From: Lachnospiraceae bacterium
GTDB taxonomy: Bacteria > Bacillota > Clostridia > Lachnospirales > Lachnospiraceae
Length of the DNA: 64,000 nt
NCBI GenBank assembly: GCA_014804355.1
Contig: JAAUZY010000102.1
Coordinates: 1-64,000, forward strand
Direction of reading: 5' to 3'
Shown: positions 17,656-27,065 of the stretch, piece by piece
Layout: every line of letters begins with the position of its first letter
Numbering within the stretch: position 1 is the stretch's first letter
Position numbers and translations under genes: made by a program
Notes under the pieces: generated by a model
What the model was told of the DNA's origin: nothing
What the model saw: only the letters and a program-made list of their open reading frames with translations
Databases searched by the model: none

Positions 17656-19482
17656 ATGTCGCTCATCACACAAGGCTCAGAGCCTGTCTCATCCGATCTG
17701 CGCACGCCTGCGGGATTCATACATACCTCTATGACGACGTCTCTGTGGCCTCGGCGTCTCTTTTTTCTTGTGTTCCTGCTCCTGTTCTACACCGTGGAAT
17801 TGTTATGGATCAGACCGGTAGACGGCATCAATGACGACTGGGGAATGTACAGCACCCTCTCCGGTGCCTATCTGGGCTATCCCGAAGCGCATGTGCTCTT
17901 TTTCCTGTACCCGTTGTCATGGCTGCTGTCCAGACTGTATATGCTGTGCAGTTTCATCCCATGGTATGGGCTTTTCCTGCACGGTGTTCAGATTGCCTGC
18001 CTGTATGTAATCTATCAGCGCGCCATGCGCATATGGGAACGGCACGGCTGTACCGATTCCTTCTTAAAACCTGCCCTCGCAGTCCTCAGTATTCTTTTTC
18101 TGATCGTTAATTTGAACGTGCTCTCCGAAGCCCAATACACAACGGTTGCCGGTCTGGCAGCCGCGACGGCGCTCTTTTGTTTTATCACAACACGCACCGC
18201 TGTTTCTGCAGGCTCATTCCTGATCAGCAGTATACCGACCTTTGTTTTTGCATGGATCTCCTACAGTATGCGCCAGAACATCTTCTACCTGATGCTCCCC
18301 ATGGCAGGCATGCTCTGGCTGGCTAAGTGGATCAACGCCTACCGAAACGGCTGCGACCGAATCGCACTCAAGCTGCTGGGATTTGCGTCTATCCTCGTGT
18401 TGGGCATGGGACTTCTATACGTTCTTAACGCCGCTGCATACTCTGAACCACAGTGGGCGGATTTTCGCCAAATCAACTATTACCGGGAACGTGTCGGAGA
18501 CTTCTACACATGGCCGGAATACGAAGAGTGTGCACAGGATCTGCAGGAACTGGGGATCACCGAAGAGGAATACAGCTATCGTCGAGGCGGTGCTCCCTAT
18601 ATCGGTTATGGCATGTCTGTGAACGACTGGAAGTCGATGCATGACATCGCAAGGAAATATTATCTGGCCCGCACAGATCTTAAAGGGCGCCTGAAAAATA
18701 TCGTGACCGGCATGATCACCGCCTTCTTCTATGAGAACGGTATGCAGCCAGCCAATCTGCTTGCATTTCTGCTCATAGCCGCCACCTTGTTTCTGACTTT
18801 GCTGCGACGCAACTACAGCGCACTTTTCGTCTATCTTGTCTATCTGGTGGGCCGCACAGTCAGCTGGGGTTACGTCTTGTACGAGGGACGCTTTCCGAAA
18901 CGGATCGTCCAGCCTTTAATTACCGTGGACTATATGATTCTTTTCGGCATACTGTTATCATTTAACCTTCTGAAGCTGGAAAGTTCCAAGCGTTATGCTA
19001 TTATTCTGCCTGTCATTTTCCTTTTTTGCGCAGCCTCTCTTATCATGACGAAGAATAATATTGACGCTGACTATCATGTGCATAAAGAAACATGGAATGA
19101 ACTGAAAGCTTACTGTCACGCTCATCCGGACAATCTCTACATATGGACCTATAATTCCGGTACTTTGGAGAATTACTGCGAATCGCCTTTTGATCTGACA
19201 TTAGATACTTACAACAACTTTATCTATACAAACTGGGGAGTCGTTTTAAACCCCAACACCAAAACCAAACTGATACAACATGGTGTCGGGAACTTCGGAC
19301 AGGATGTGATTGACAGTGACCATACCTATTTCATCCTGCGGGATGCGCCTCATAATGACGAGCATCCCGTAATCATGTATTTCCGTCATACCTATAATGC
19401 AGCCAGTGAAGAAGCCGATACATTCACTGCCGGTGACACCACTTACACAGTGTATCAGCTTCGGTCGAAGGAATCACGCTGA
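17656..19482 (+). CDS. Polytopic membrane protein, GT-C-like
   Basis: A 608-residue protein with about eleven hydrophobic segments and a C-terminal soluble part of about 150 residues. Directly after the first membrane segment comes DGINDDWGMYSTLSGAYLG. A pair of acidic residues in the first outer loop is the hallmark position of the catalytic site in GT-C fold glycosyltransferases that use polyprenyl-phosphate sugars. GAGGAG lies six bases before the ATG at 17656; an upstream frame start is not supported. It is convergent with a membrane GT2 gene (two bases between stops), which could make the lipid-linked donor. No exact family is recognised. Confidence 0.7.
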   Translation: MSLITQGSEPVSSDLRTPAGFIHTSMTTSLWPRRLFFLVFLLLFYTVELLWIRPVDGINDDWGMYSTLSGAYLGYPEAHVLFFLYPLSWLLSRLYMLCSFIPWYGLFLHGVQIACLYVIYQRAMRIWERHGCTDSFLKPALAVLSILFLIVNLNVLSEAQYTTVAGLAAATALFCFITTRTAVSAGSFLISSIPTFVFAWISYSMRQNIFYLMLPMAGMLWLAKWINAYRNGCDRIALKLLGFASILVLGMGLLYVLNAAAYSEPQWADFRQINYYRERVGDFYTWPEYEECAQDLQELGITEEEYSYRRGGAPYIGYGMSVNDWKSMHDIARKYYLARTDLKGRLKNIVTGMITAFFYENGMQPANLLAFLLIAATLFLTLLRRNYSALFVYLVYLVGRTVSWGYVLYEGRFPKRIVQPLITVDYMILFGILLSFNLLKLESSKRYAIILPVIFLFCAASLIMTKNNIDADYHVHKETWNELKAYCHAHPDNLYIWTYNSGTLENYCESPFDLTLDTYNNFIYTNWGVVLNPNTKTKLIQHGVGNFGQDVIDSDHTYFILRDAPHNDEHPVIMYFRHTYNAASEEADTFTAGDTTYTVYQLRSKESR

Positions 19483-19484
19483 CA

Positions 19485-20420
19485 TTATTCCGCACGATTG
19501 GTTCCGCGTGTCACCAGCATCAGGCGAAACTCGAAATCACGTCTGTTCTTAAGTGCCATGTTGGATAGTATAAGTCCCGCAAATAACGACTGAACCGCTG
19601 CCAGTCCGATGAATCCGCAGACAAACAGGGTAGGAAACCGAAGCACCAGTCCGGTCTCAACGTAAGCGACCAGAATCGGGATAAACAGAACTACCGCTAT
19701 CACCGCGAGTATCGCGGAACACAGGCCGAAGAACTCCATAGGTTTATAATCCCTGTACAGTTTCAAAATCGTGTGTAACACCCTGAAACCGTCCGAAAAC
19801 GTGTTGAGTTTCGACTCGCTTCCCTCCGGCCTGTCACGGTAATCCACGATCACATTCTCGATCTGCATATTGTTATATACGGCATGGATCGTCATTTCCG
19901 TCTCAATTTCAAAGCCCGTGGACAGTACGGGAAACGTCTTGACGAATCCATAACTGAATGCACGATATCCGGTCATAATATCCTTAATCTCACAGTGAAA
20001 CAGCTGATTGATGCTGTTGCGCACGATGGTGTTGCCAAAATTATGAAAAGGTCTCTTATTCTCCGTAAAGTACGTGGAGGAAAGCCTGTCTCCCACCACC
20101 ATATCCGCATTATTATTAAGTACCTTATCCGCCATCTCTGCAGCATACTCCATGGGATAGGTATCATCGCCGTCCACCATGATATAGCACTCCGCCTCAA
20201 TCTCGCGGAACATACGTCGGATCACATTACCCTTACCCTGCATGTGCTCATATCTGACCACCGCACCGGCTTCTTTGGCAAGTGCCACAGTACGGTCTGT
20301 GGAATTATTATCATAAACGTAAACTACCGCCTCCGGAAGTGCCTGCTTGGCATCCCTGACCACCTTGGCAATCGTCTTCTCCTCATTATAACACGGAATC
20401 AAAACCGCTATTTTATCCAT
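19485..20420 (-). CDS. Membrane-bound GT2, dolichol-phosphate-mannose-synthase-like
   Basis: A GT-A fold transferase of about 311 residues with C-terminal membrane segments. IAVLIPCYNEEKTIAKVV, YVYDNNSTDRT and the metal-binding VDGDDTYP are clear GT2 motifs, and GYRAFSYGFVKTFPV is typical of the DPM1/PMT-partner subgroup. Two hydrophobic helices follow residue 240. Such enzymes transfer a sugar from a nucleotide donor to undecaprenyl phosphate. A TTG start four codons upstream with AAGGA nearby is possible; I prefer the ATG at 20420. The lipid-linked sugar it makes may feed the GT-C-like protein encoded convergently at 17656. Confidence 0.87.
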   Translation of the reverse strand: MDKIAVLIPCYNEEKTIAKVVRDAKQALPEAVVYVYDNNSTDRTVALAKEAGAVVRYEHMQGKGNVIRRMFREIEAECYIMVDGDDTYPMEYAAEMADKVLNNNADMVVGDRLSSTYFTENKRPFHNFGNTIVRNSINQLFHCEIKDIMTGYRAFSYGFVKTFPVLSTGFEIETEMTIHAVYNNMQIENVIVDYRDRPEGSESKLNTFSDGFRVLHTILKLYRDYKPMEFFGLCSAILAVIAVVLFIPILVAYVETGLVLRFPTLFVCGFIGLAAVQSLFAGLILSNMALKNRRDFEFRLMLVTRGTNRAE

Positions 20421-20529
20421 TATCTTACGCAACCTTTCCTTTTTATCCGGATCCCTATGCAGCCTTACGGCGTATGCACCATTCTACCATATTATTTCAC
20501 GCTTTACTATCCGTTTTATTCCCTTTTCT

Positions 20530-22065
20530 CTAAAATCCCTGATAAATAAACTCTCCCGCGCTGTACCCCGGTCCGTAACAGCCAAGCAGAATCACACTAA
20601 ACAGAAGAGCGTACCAGATCAGCCAACGGACAGGCAGTACCCTGCCCGCGATCCTGTCCCGTACAGACCCCTTCTGCTGCAGTAACGCCACACCAAGCAG
20701 GAGGAACAGCGAGACGCCGGCAATTACCAGCTCAATCGGCTCCAATCCCAATTCCGTAAGTGCGCCGTTCCAAAGCACCGACGGATTCCAGACAGAAACT
20801 GCACCGCGCAGCATAGAGAAAGCGTCCCCCACCGATGCCGCACGGAAGAACAGATCTCCGATACATACGAGGAAAAAAGTTCTGACAATGCGCATGATAC
20901 CTACCACTCTGCCCTTCGGGTCAATATGCCGCTTCTCCATAAGCCGCGCACAGGGAGATTCAAGCAGCTCCTCCATCACGATATAGAACCAATGCAGCAG
21001 TCCCGAACCGATCACAAACTTCCAGTCACCGCCATGCCAGATTCCCACCGTAAACCACAGGATAAACATTGCCGCGAAGGTGGTGTACTGCTTGCCTCTC
21101 TTCTTACCGAACTTATCCCTCCAGGAGCGGTTTAAGTCCGTAAAGAATTTCGTCCGCAGTACCGGATAGAACACGTATTCTTTCATCCACACGCCCAGCG
21201 TAATATGCCATCTGCGCCAATATTCCGAAATACTGCCCGCAAAAAAAGGCGTCCGGAAATTCTCCGGCAGCAGGATCCCGAAGCTCTCCGACATCCCGAC
21301 TACGATATCCATACAGCCCGAGAAATCCGTATAGAGCTGGAACGCATAACATACCGTGGCAATCCATATAAACGCACCCGGATAATCCGTGTACCCGCCG
21401 TACACTGTATCCACCAGCACTCCCAGACGTTCCGCAATCACCAGCTTCTTAAAGAATCCCCACAGCATACGCTGAAGCCCTCTTGTCACACGCCGGTAAT
21501 CAAATACATGCGGCGCAAAGAACTGTTCACCGTGTTCCCTGTATTTTAAGATCGGCCCCGAAATGATCACCGGAAAATACATGCCGTACAGCATAAGCTT
21601 CAAATAATTCTTCTGAGGTTCAGCAATCCCGTAATACACATCAACCACATATCCCAATAAGGAAAATGTGTAGAAAGACACGCCAAGCGGAATCAGGAAA
21701 TTCACGCTCCTGATCAATTCCTCAGACCTGCCAAACAGACCGGCGATACCGTCTATTGTATAAATACCGAAATTTACATATTTCAACACAACCAATATTC
21801 CGATATTGACTAATACAGTCATCCCGAGAATCTGCTTTCGCTGCCCTCCCTTTTCAGCAGGCAGCGCTGCCAACAGGCGAATTCCCGCATAGCACGCCGT
21901 CACAGACGCTATGGGATAGAGAATCAACATTCCGTTACCGCTAAGCAGATAATAAGCCACACTGCATACAAGCAGTAATCCCCACTGCATTTTCTTCGGA
22001 ACCACATAGTACAATATTAAAATAATCCCAAAAAAGCATAAAAAATAAAATGATGTAATGCCCAT
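20530..22065 (-). CDS. MBOAT family O-acyltransferase (AlgI/DltB-like)
   Basis: A 511-residue membrane-bound O-acyltransferase with about twelve hydrophobic segments. Diagnostic segments are FLIPLGVSFYTFSLLGYVVDVY, FQLYTDFSGCMDIVVG, ISEYWRRWHITLGVWMKEYVF and the WHGGDW catalytic-histidine motif. MBOAT proteins move acyl groups across or at the membrane onto a glycan or teichoic acid. The ATG at 22065 starts just before the first membrane segment; a GTG start 12 codons upstream has no better site. It is divergent from a second MBOAT, and the two share only family motifs. No DltD-like gene lies on its own strand; the SGNH protein at 23969 is the nearest candidate partner. Confidence 0.9.
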   Translation of the reverse strand: MGITSFYFLCFFGIILILYYVVPKKMQWGLLLVCSVAYYLLSGNGMLILYPIASVTACYAGIRLLAALPAEKGGQRKQILGMTVLVNIGILVVLKYVNFGIYTIDGIAGLFGRSEELIRSVNFLIPLGVSFYTFSLLGYVVDVYYGIAEPQKNYLKLMLYGMYFPVIISGPILKYREHGEQFFAPHVFDYRRVTRGLQRMLWGFFKKLVIAERLGVLVDTVYGGYTDYPGAFIWIATVCYAFQLYTDFSGCMDIVVGMSESFGILLPENFRTPFFAGSISEYWRRWHITLGVWMKEYVFYPVLRTKFFTDLNRSWRDKFGKKRGKQYTTFAAMFILWFTVGIWHGGDWKFVIGSGLLHWFYIVMEELLESPCARLMEKRHIDPKGRVVGIMRIVRTFFLVCIGDLFFRAASVGDAFSMLRGAVSVWNPSVLWNGALTELGLEPIELVIAGVSLFLLLGVALLQQKGSVRDRIAGRVLPVRWLIWYALLFSVILLGCYGPGYSAGEFIYQGF

Positions 22066-22404
22066 ATATACATCCGTTTCCGCACACACAGACTCGATCA
22101 CTACGATCGTCCATGGAATTTCTGACCCGCCATCCTTGACAGGATATGTGGATCAATCAAATTTTATCATAAATGCAGTTTGAAAGAAACTGTTTTTGCG
22201 CATAGAGCATATAATTGCAATATTATTGTTACTTTTCGCACATTGGACAAACCGGTCGCTGTGGCGTAAGGGAAGTAACGCTATGATTCACATTATTTCT
22301 GTCCTAAATTAATGCAAGATTTATAATTTGCATATTTCATATAAATAAAGTAAAATTGCTATAGTCAATTTGCGCAGCATAACAGCGCAGGAATGAGGAT
22401 AATC
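22066..22404. other. Divergent intergenic region between two MBOAT genes
   Basis: A 339-base AT-rich gap. It contains a strong plus-strand promoter at 22328-22356. On the minus strand a TAAAAT box lies near 22165 but without a convincing -35. No repeat, small gene or RNA-like structure is seen. Confidence 0.5.
22328..22356 (+). promoter_or_regulatory. Sigma-A type promoter for the MBOAT/SGNH pair
   Basis: TTGCAT (22328-22333), 17-base spacer, TAAAAT (22351-22356), 48 bases before the ATG at 22405. Confidence 0.65.
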
Positions 22405-23850
22405 ATGCTTTTTAATTCTATGTCTTTCGGCATATTTATTGTTATCGTATTTATATTATACTATCTGGTACCGCACAAATACCGCTGGTGTTTCCTGCTG
22501 GCGGCCAGCTATATATTTTATATGAATCTGCATATCGGTTACGGTCTTCTTCTGTTTGCATCGACAGCACTGACCTATGTACTGGCCGGACTGCTGGAGC
22601 AGGCACCCACGGCGGCAAGAAAAAGGTGTTATCTTCTGGGCGGCATCGTGCCTCTGGTGCTGATCCTGCTTTTCTATAAAACTGCGAGTCCTGCCATAGA
22701 CTGGTTAAATACGCTGATTAATGCCGGACGGCTTACCATGCATCCGATTACTGTACGGATTCTGCTGCCTGCAGGTATCTCCTTCTATTTCTTCCAGTCC
22801 ATGGGATATCTGATTGATGTCTATCGCGGCAAAATTCCGGCGGAACGGCATTTCGGTTACTATGCGCTCTTCGTTTCTTTCTTTCCGCAGCTTCTGGCGG
22901 GGCCTATCGGCAGAGCCGACAGCCTGCTGCCGCAATATAAAAAAGAACGCCCATTTGTGTATGAAAACGTGACTTACGGCCTCAAACTGATGGTGTGGGG
23001 TTATTTCAAGAAACTGGTGATTGCCGATGTCTTCGCCGGCGTCGTCAATAAGGTATACGATAACGCTGCCTCCTACGTGGGGCTTGTCTTTATCGTTGTC
23101 ACGATCATGTTTGCCGTGGAAATCTACTGTGATTTCTCGGGATATTCTGATATTGCCATAGGCTGCGCTAAGCTGTTTGGCCTCGATCTTATGACAAACT
23201 TTAAGAGCCCTTATTTTTCCTTTTCCATCAAGGAATTCTGGAGCCGCTGGCATATCTCACTGTCCACATGGTTTCGTGATTACGTATACATCCCTCTGGG
23301 CGGCAACCGGGTGCCCAAGTGGCGGCACAGCCTGAATCTGCTGATCACCTTCTTAGTGAGCGGTTTCTGGCACGGCAGCAGTCTTACTTATATTCTGTGG
23401 GGCGGCATACACGGGCTGTTACAGATCATAGAGACATGGATCTACCCGAAAACAAGAAAGGGGGAGGTCGTCAGCCGCCGCAAACATTGGTGGCAGCTTC
23501 CCATCACTTTCGCACTTTTGTGTTTTACATGGATATTCTTCCGGGCAAACAGCATACAGGATGCCTTCTGGATCATCTCCCGGCTCTTCTGGGATATCGG
23601 AAGACCGCGCCAATATCTACAGACCGGAATCGTGTGTCTGGGCATCTCACCGGCAGCTGCCGTAGGCATGCTCCTGTCTGTTACGATACTCGCCGCCTAC
23701 GATCTTGCTTCCTTAAAAGGCGATGTGATCCGGTCACTCTCCGGACAGAAATTTTTTGTCCGCTGGCCGGTGTATGTACTGTTCCTCGTTATGATCACCC
23801 TGTTTGCTCCCAAAGGTGTTGCAACCGAGTTTATTTATTTCCAATTCTAA
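22405..23850 (+). CDS. MBOAT family O-acyltransferase (AlgI-like)
   Basis: A 481-residue MBOAT. It shows the AlgI-type pattern: MLFNSMSFGIFIVIVF, RILLPAGISFYFFQSMGYLIDVYRG, PQLLAGPIGRADSLLPQ, VEIYCDFSGYSDIAIG, FWSRWHISLSTWFRDYVYIPLGGNR and the catalytic GFWHGSSLTYILWG histidine. It is closer to the alginate acetylation protein AlgI than the MBOAT at 20530 and probably O-acetylates a surface glycan. GAGG lies six bases before the ATG. The next plus-strand gene (23969) is a DltD/AlgJ-like SGNH protein, as expected for a two-component acyl-relay pair. A hairpin region lies between them. Confidence 0.92.
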   Translation: MLFNSMSFGIFIVIVFILYYLVPHKYRWCFLLAASYIFYMNLHIGYGLLLFASTALTYVLAGLLEQAPTAARKRCYLLGGIVPLVLILLFYKTASPAIDWLNTLINAGRLTMHPITVRILLPAGISFYFFQSMGYLIDVYRGKIPAERHFGYYALFVSFFPQLLAGPIGRADSLLPQYKKERPFVYENVTYGLKLMVWGYFKKLVIADVFAGVVNKVYDNAASYVGLVFIVVTIMFAVEIYCDFSGYSDIAIGCAKLFGLDLMTNFKSPYFSFSIKEFWSRWHISLSTWFRDYVYIPLGGNRVPKWRHSLNLLITFLVSGFWHGSSLTYILWGGIHGLLQIIETWIYPKTRKGEVVSRRKHWWQLPITFALLCFTWIFFRANSIQDAFWIISRLFWDIGRPRQYLQTGIVCLGISPAAAVGMLLSVTILAAYDLASLKGDVIRSLSGQKFFVRWPVYVLFLVMITLFAPKGVATEFIYFQF

Positions 23851-23852
23851 AA

Positions 23853-23914
23853 AAAGTTAATTTGCTCCGCAAATTAACTTTGCGAGATTTGCTTGCTTAC
23901 GCTTCGCAAACTCG
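23853..23914. repeat. Double hairpin between MBOAT and SGNH genes
   Basis: First hairpin: AAAGTTAATTTGC-tcc-GCAAATTAACTTT, a perfect 13-bp stem (23853-23881). Second hairpin: CGAG and TTTGC pair with GCAAA and CTCG around a 13-base loop (23883-23914). There is no T run on the plus strand after either stem. The GCGAG...GC/GC...CTCG core resembles the centre of the repeat copies at 2990 and 6108, so this may be a degenerate relative, or an mRNA processing or attenuation structure. Confidence 0.5.
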
Positions 23915-23968
23915 AATCAATCCACGGAATTTCCTATAATCCGAAACGTTCCGGAAAGGACTCTAAAA

Positions 23969-24934
23969 ATGAAAACAAACAACAAGATAGATGTGGTGCG
24001 CTTTGCGCTGAAATGCATGCTGATTCCCGCCGCGGCGGTCCTCATAATCTATGCTCTGAACAAACCTTATAAGAAGATTAACGACCAGAAATATTTAGAT
24101 CTTATCAAATTTGACACAGTCGGTCGTGAATACTGCGAGATTCATGTCGGCAACCTCGGCAGTTCCCACGGCGCTTACGATTTTGATTACAGTCATATAC
24201 AGGAGCGCGGCTACGTATGCGTGAACCTTGCCAACCCAAGCCAGAGTTACGATTATGACCTCGCGATCCTGCACGAATTCGGACAGTATCTGGAATCAAA
24301 CAGCGTACTCTTTATCCCTGTCTCCTACTTCTCTTTCAATAACGAAGTAGTGAACAGCACCGAGGCTGAGGCAATGAGTATCCGATACTACCGTTTCCTG
24401 TCACCGGAGAACATTCCGGATTATGACCCTTATATAGATCTGGTAACCCATAAGGTGCCGATCCTGTCCGCCGGGCAGGACATCGTAAAACTGTTGCCCG
24501 ATCTGCATACCGCCCTCACTGCCCATGCTGCAAATGACGGCATCGACGTGGAGGAATTTGCCCGCGCCGCCAAGGAACGCTACAGCAGGCACTTTGACAA
24601 CAAAGAGGAGTACTTTATGCCGGAGCGGATCGAAGAACTGCGCAGCATAATCGATTATTGTAAAGAGCATAAGATCACACCGGTTCTGATCACAACGCCT
24701 TTTTCTAAATATTATAATGAATTGGTATCACAAGATTTTCTGCAGGAATTTCATGATACGGTTACAGAAATTGCAAATGACACGGATGTCAGTTATTATG
24801 ACTACTCCCATGATGAACGTTTCAATGATAATCTGATTCATTTCTCCGATGCCGACCATCTCACTGAGGAAGGTGCTGGGTACTTTACAGATATTCTTTG
24901 GGAAGAAGTAACGGAACTGCACAGATTCCGATAA
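23969..24934 (+). CDS. DltD/AlgJ-like SGNH acyl-transfer partner
   Basis: A 321-residue protein with one N-terminal membrane segment (about 13-30) and an outer SGNH-like domain. The nucleophile block is HVGNLGSSHGAYDFD (Ser65/Ser66) and the Asp-x-x-His pair is in HFSDADHLTEEGAGYF near the C-terminus. AAAGGA precedes the ATG by eight bases. The family includes DltD, AlgJ/AlgX-type proteins and similar partners that complete acyl transfer begun by an MBOAT; here the MBOAT is the immediately preceding gene. It is likely extracytoplasmic and membrane-tethered. Acyl group and acceptor are unknown. Confidence 0.8.
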   Translation: MKTNNKIDVVRFALKCMLIPAAAVLIIYALNKPYKKINDQKYLDLIKFDTVGREYCEIHVGNLGSSHGAYDFDYSHIQERGYVCVNLANPSQSYDYDLAILHEFGQYLESNSVLFIPVSYFSFNNEVVNSTEAEAMSIRYYRFLSPENIPDYDPYIDLVTHKVPILSAGQDIVKLLPDLHTALTAHAANDGIDVEEFARAAKERYSRHFDNKEEYFMPERIEELRSIIDYCKEHKITPVLITTPFSKYYNELVSQDFLQEFHDTVTEIANDTDVSYYDYSHDERFNDNLIHFSDADHLTEEGAGYFTDILWEEVTELHRFR

Positions 24935-25021
24935 CATGCCAGTCCGCGTCATGCACCTGCAGTTGCCGATATCCGTGCAATCACATCTTCCGGTCCGCTG
25001 TTTGCGGTAACCACTTCTGCT

Positions 25022-25972
25022 TCAGGATGCATGTTGTGACAATAGCACTTTCATCCGATTCACTGCCTCCATCTCCACATGACGATCCTGACGCAGGTAG
25101 AAATCTTCAGCCGCTTCTTTGCCGATCTCATCTGTCACTTCTCCCGCAAGCGTCAGCCCGGGATGAAAGAGAATCTCCAGCGTCCGCCCCTCCCTTGCTG
25201 CTTTGGCCGCAATCTTAGGATATAATCTGACAATCCTGTCATAATCCATATGCCCACTCATAACAAGCCCCCACAGATACATCTGATCCATACCATGTGT
25301 CTTCGCATGGCGATCCGCCTTATAAGAATAGAGTGACAACAGCCTGTTCTTGATGAAGTTTACCGGACGATACGTCTTCCACAGAGAAATCTCCGACACG
25401 AATGCACCCAGCATTTCCTTGGAATTGCGGATATATTCCACCTCATACCCTTCCTGCGTGATCACCTCTGTCAACGCTTCCCACACAACAGGAATCATAT
25501 GCGCATGCTGATGGGAGTCGATCCGCAGCCGCTTTTGACCACATGGGATACCATGCTCCTCTGCGATAGCTATAGCTTTGGTAACCGCCCCCCGTACTCT
25601 CTCAATTTGCGCCTTGATCTCTTTCTTAAGCTGCACCTTCGCGTCTCTGCGTTTCCAAGGCAGATAAGACAGTGTAAACAATCCGCCCCATGCCAGCCCC
25701 ATCAGATTGCTTCCATCCTTCACTAACAGCGGCACCTCATCTGCGGGCGCAAGGCAATGTCCCTCCACAAAATCAAGGTGCACAGACATCTTCGGCAGAA
25801 AAGGCATCTGCGGAATCGACTGATAGAATAACTCCATACATGTATCAAAGCAGGACATATTCGTTACAATGCTGATGCTGTCAAGCTGCCCCTGTAACAT
25901 ACAGGAAAGCATATCCTTGGATGTATTGACGGTCAGCGCGTAATCGTCCGCATGAATATCTGTTTTTAGCAT
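25022..25972 (-). CDS. ChbG/HpnK (YdjC-like) carbohydrate deacetylase
   Basis: A 316-residue cytoplasmic metal-dependent deacetylase. Motifs are HADDYALT (residues 7-14, the Asp pair), SVHLDFVEGH and RIDSHQHAHMIP (metal-binding histidines). Members deacetylate diacetylchitobiose or acetylated sugars in hopanoid and glycan pathways. It is the last gene of the operon GT8 - ugd - UDP-GlcA epimerase - GT2 - this gene, with a 23-base gap. A likely job is deacetylating an N-acetylated sugar on a lipid-linked precursor after transfer; the actual substrate is unknown. The ribosome binding site is weak. Confidence 0.85.
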   Translation of the reverse strand: MLKTDIHADDYALTVNTSKDMLSCMLQGQLDSISIVTNMSCFDTCMELFYQSIPQMPFLPKMSVHLDFVEGHCLAPADEVPLLVKDGSNLMGLAWGGLFTLSYLPWKRRDAKVQLKKEIKAQIERVRGAVTKAIAIAEEHGIPCGQKRLRIDSHQHAHMIPVVWEALTEVITQEGYEVEYIRNSKEMLGAFVSEISLWKTYRPVNFIKNRLLSLYSYKADRHAKTHGMDQMYLWGLVMSGHMDYDRIVRLYPKIAAKAAREGRTLEILFHPGLTLAGEVTDEIGKEAAEDFYLRQDRHVEMEAVNRMKVLLSQHAS

Positions 25973-25995
25973 TTTATAACCATGCCTTTCTTTTC

Positions 25996-27039
25996 CTATT
26001 CGGTTCTTTCCTCTGCGTCATCTGCCCCAATGTCTTCTTTCCAGACAAACGTATCTATGATATAACGCGGTCTTTGCTTTGTCTCCATGTAGATCTTACC
26101 AACATATTCCCCAATGATCCCCAATGAGAGCAGCGTCACGCCGCCGATCAGCAAAGAGACAATCATCGTTGTGGTATAACCAGGTACATTATTGCCCCTC
26201 GCCCAGTCCACAAGGCTGATAATGCTCATAACAAAACTGAAGACAAACACGATAAATCCCAATGCACTGATCATCCTGAGCGGTCTGGTACTCATGGATG
26301 TGATCCCATCTGTTGCCAGCGTCACCATCTTACTTAGTGTATACTTAGAATGTCCCGCTTCTCTTGCCTTGACATCAAAATAGACCACATCGGAAGGAAA
26401 TCCCATGGTCGGAATCAGTCCTCGCAGAAATAAGTTAGTCTCTTTGTATTCCGCCAGCGCATCCAGTGCCTTTTTGGACATCAATCGATAGTCCGCATGA
26501 TTGGTAATCACCTTACTGCCTAACAAGTGCAACAGATTATAATATAATGTGGCCGTACCTTTCTTAAAAATACCGTCGGAACGCCTGTCATTGCGCACAC
26601 CGTACACGACTTCGCTTCCCGCCATATACCTTTCCAGAAACTGATCCAGCGCCTCGATATCCTGCTGTAAATCCGCGTCAATGGTCACTACTGCATCCGC
26701 ATACCGCCTCGCCATCATCATACCTGCCAGAATCGCGCTCTGATGCCCGTAATTGCCCGCTAAACTGATTACCGAGAACAATGTATCCTGTGACGCAATC
26801 CGGTGCAGAAGGCGCAACGTATCGTCTTTGCTCCCGTCATTGACAAACATGACCTTACTGCCTGCCGCAATCTGTCCTGCCCGCGTCAGACGGCGTATCT
26901 TATCCCCCAGTACCTGCGCCGATTTCTCAACCACTTCCTCCTCGTTATAGCAGGGAACGACAAGATACAAGACCGGTATCCGTCTCTCCTTTATTCCATC
27001 CTTTTGCATCTCCTGCATTCCTTCCGTCTCTTTCCCCAT
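25996..27039 (-). CDS. Membrane GT2, GtrB/ArnC-like undecaprenyl-phosphate glycosyltransferase
   Basis: A 347-residue GT2 with two C-terminal membrane helices. VLYLVVPCYNEEEVVEKSA, the FVNDGSKDDT nucleotide site, GNYGHQSAILAGM and the metal site TIDADLQQD are all GtrB/ArnC hallmarks, as is RPRYIIDTFVW at the end. It transfers a sugar from a nucleotide donor to undecaprenyl phosphate. Several ATGs compete near the start; the first is used here, while internal ones at 27018 and 27009 lie near better AAGGA/GGAG sequences. It lies 26 bases after the epimerase stop in the uronic-acid operon, which suggests a UDP-GalA or UDP-GlcA-linked product, though other donors are possible. Confidence 0.88.
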   Translation of the reverse strand: MGKETEGMQEMQKDGIKERRIPVLYLVVPCYNEEEVVEKSAQVLGDKIRRLTRAGQIAAGSKVMFVNDGSKDDTLRLLHRIASQDTLFSVISLAGNYGHQSAILAGMMMARRYADAVVTIDADLQQDIEALDQFLERYMAGSEVVYGVRNDRRSDGIFKKGTATLYYNLLHLLGSKVITNHADYRLMSKKALDALAEYKETNLFLRGLIPTMGFPSDVVYFDVKAREAGHSKYTLSKMVTLATDGITSMSTRPLRMISALGFIVFVFSFVMSIISLVDWARGNNVPGYTTTMIVSLLIGGVTLLSLGIIGEYVGKIYMETKQRPRYIIDTFVWKEDIGADDAEERTE

Positions 27040-27065
27040 GCTACTTCATCTTGCCTCTCTGTATA

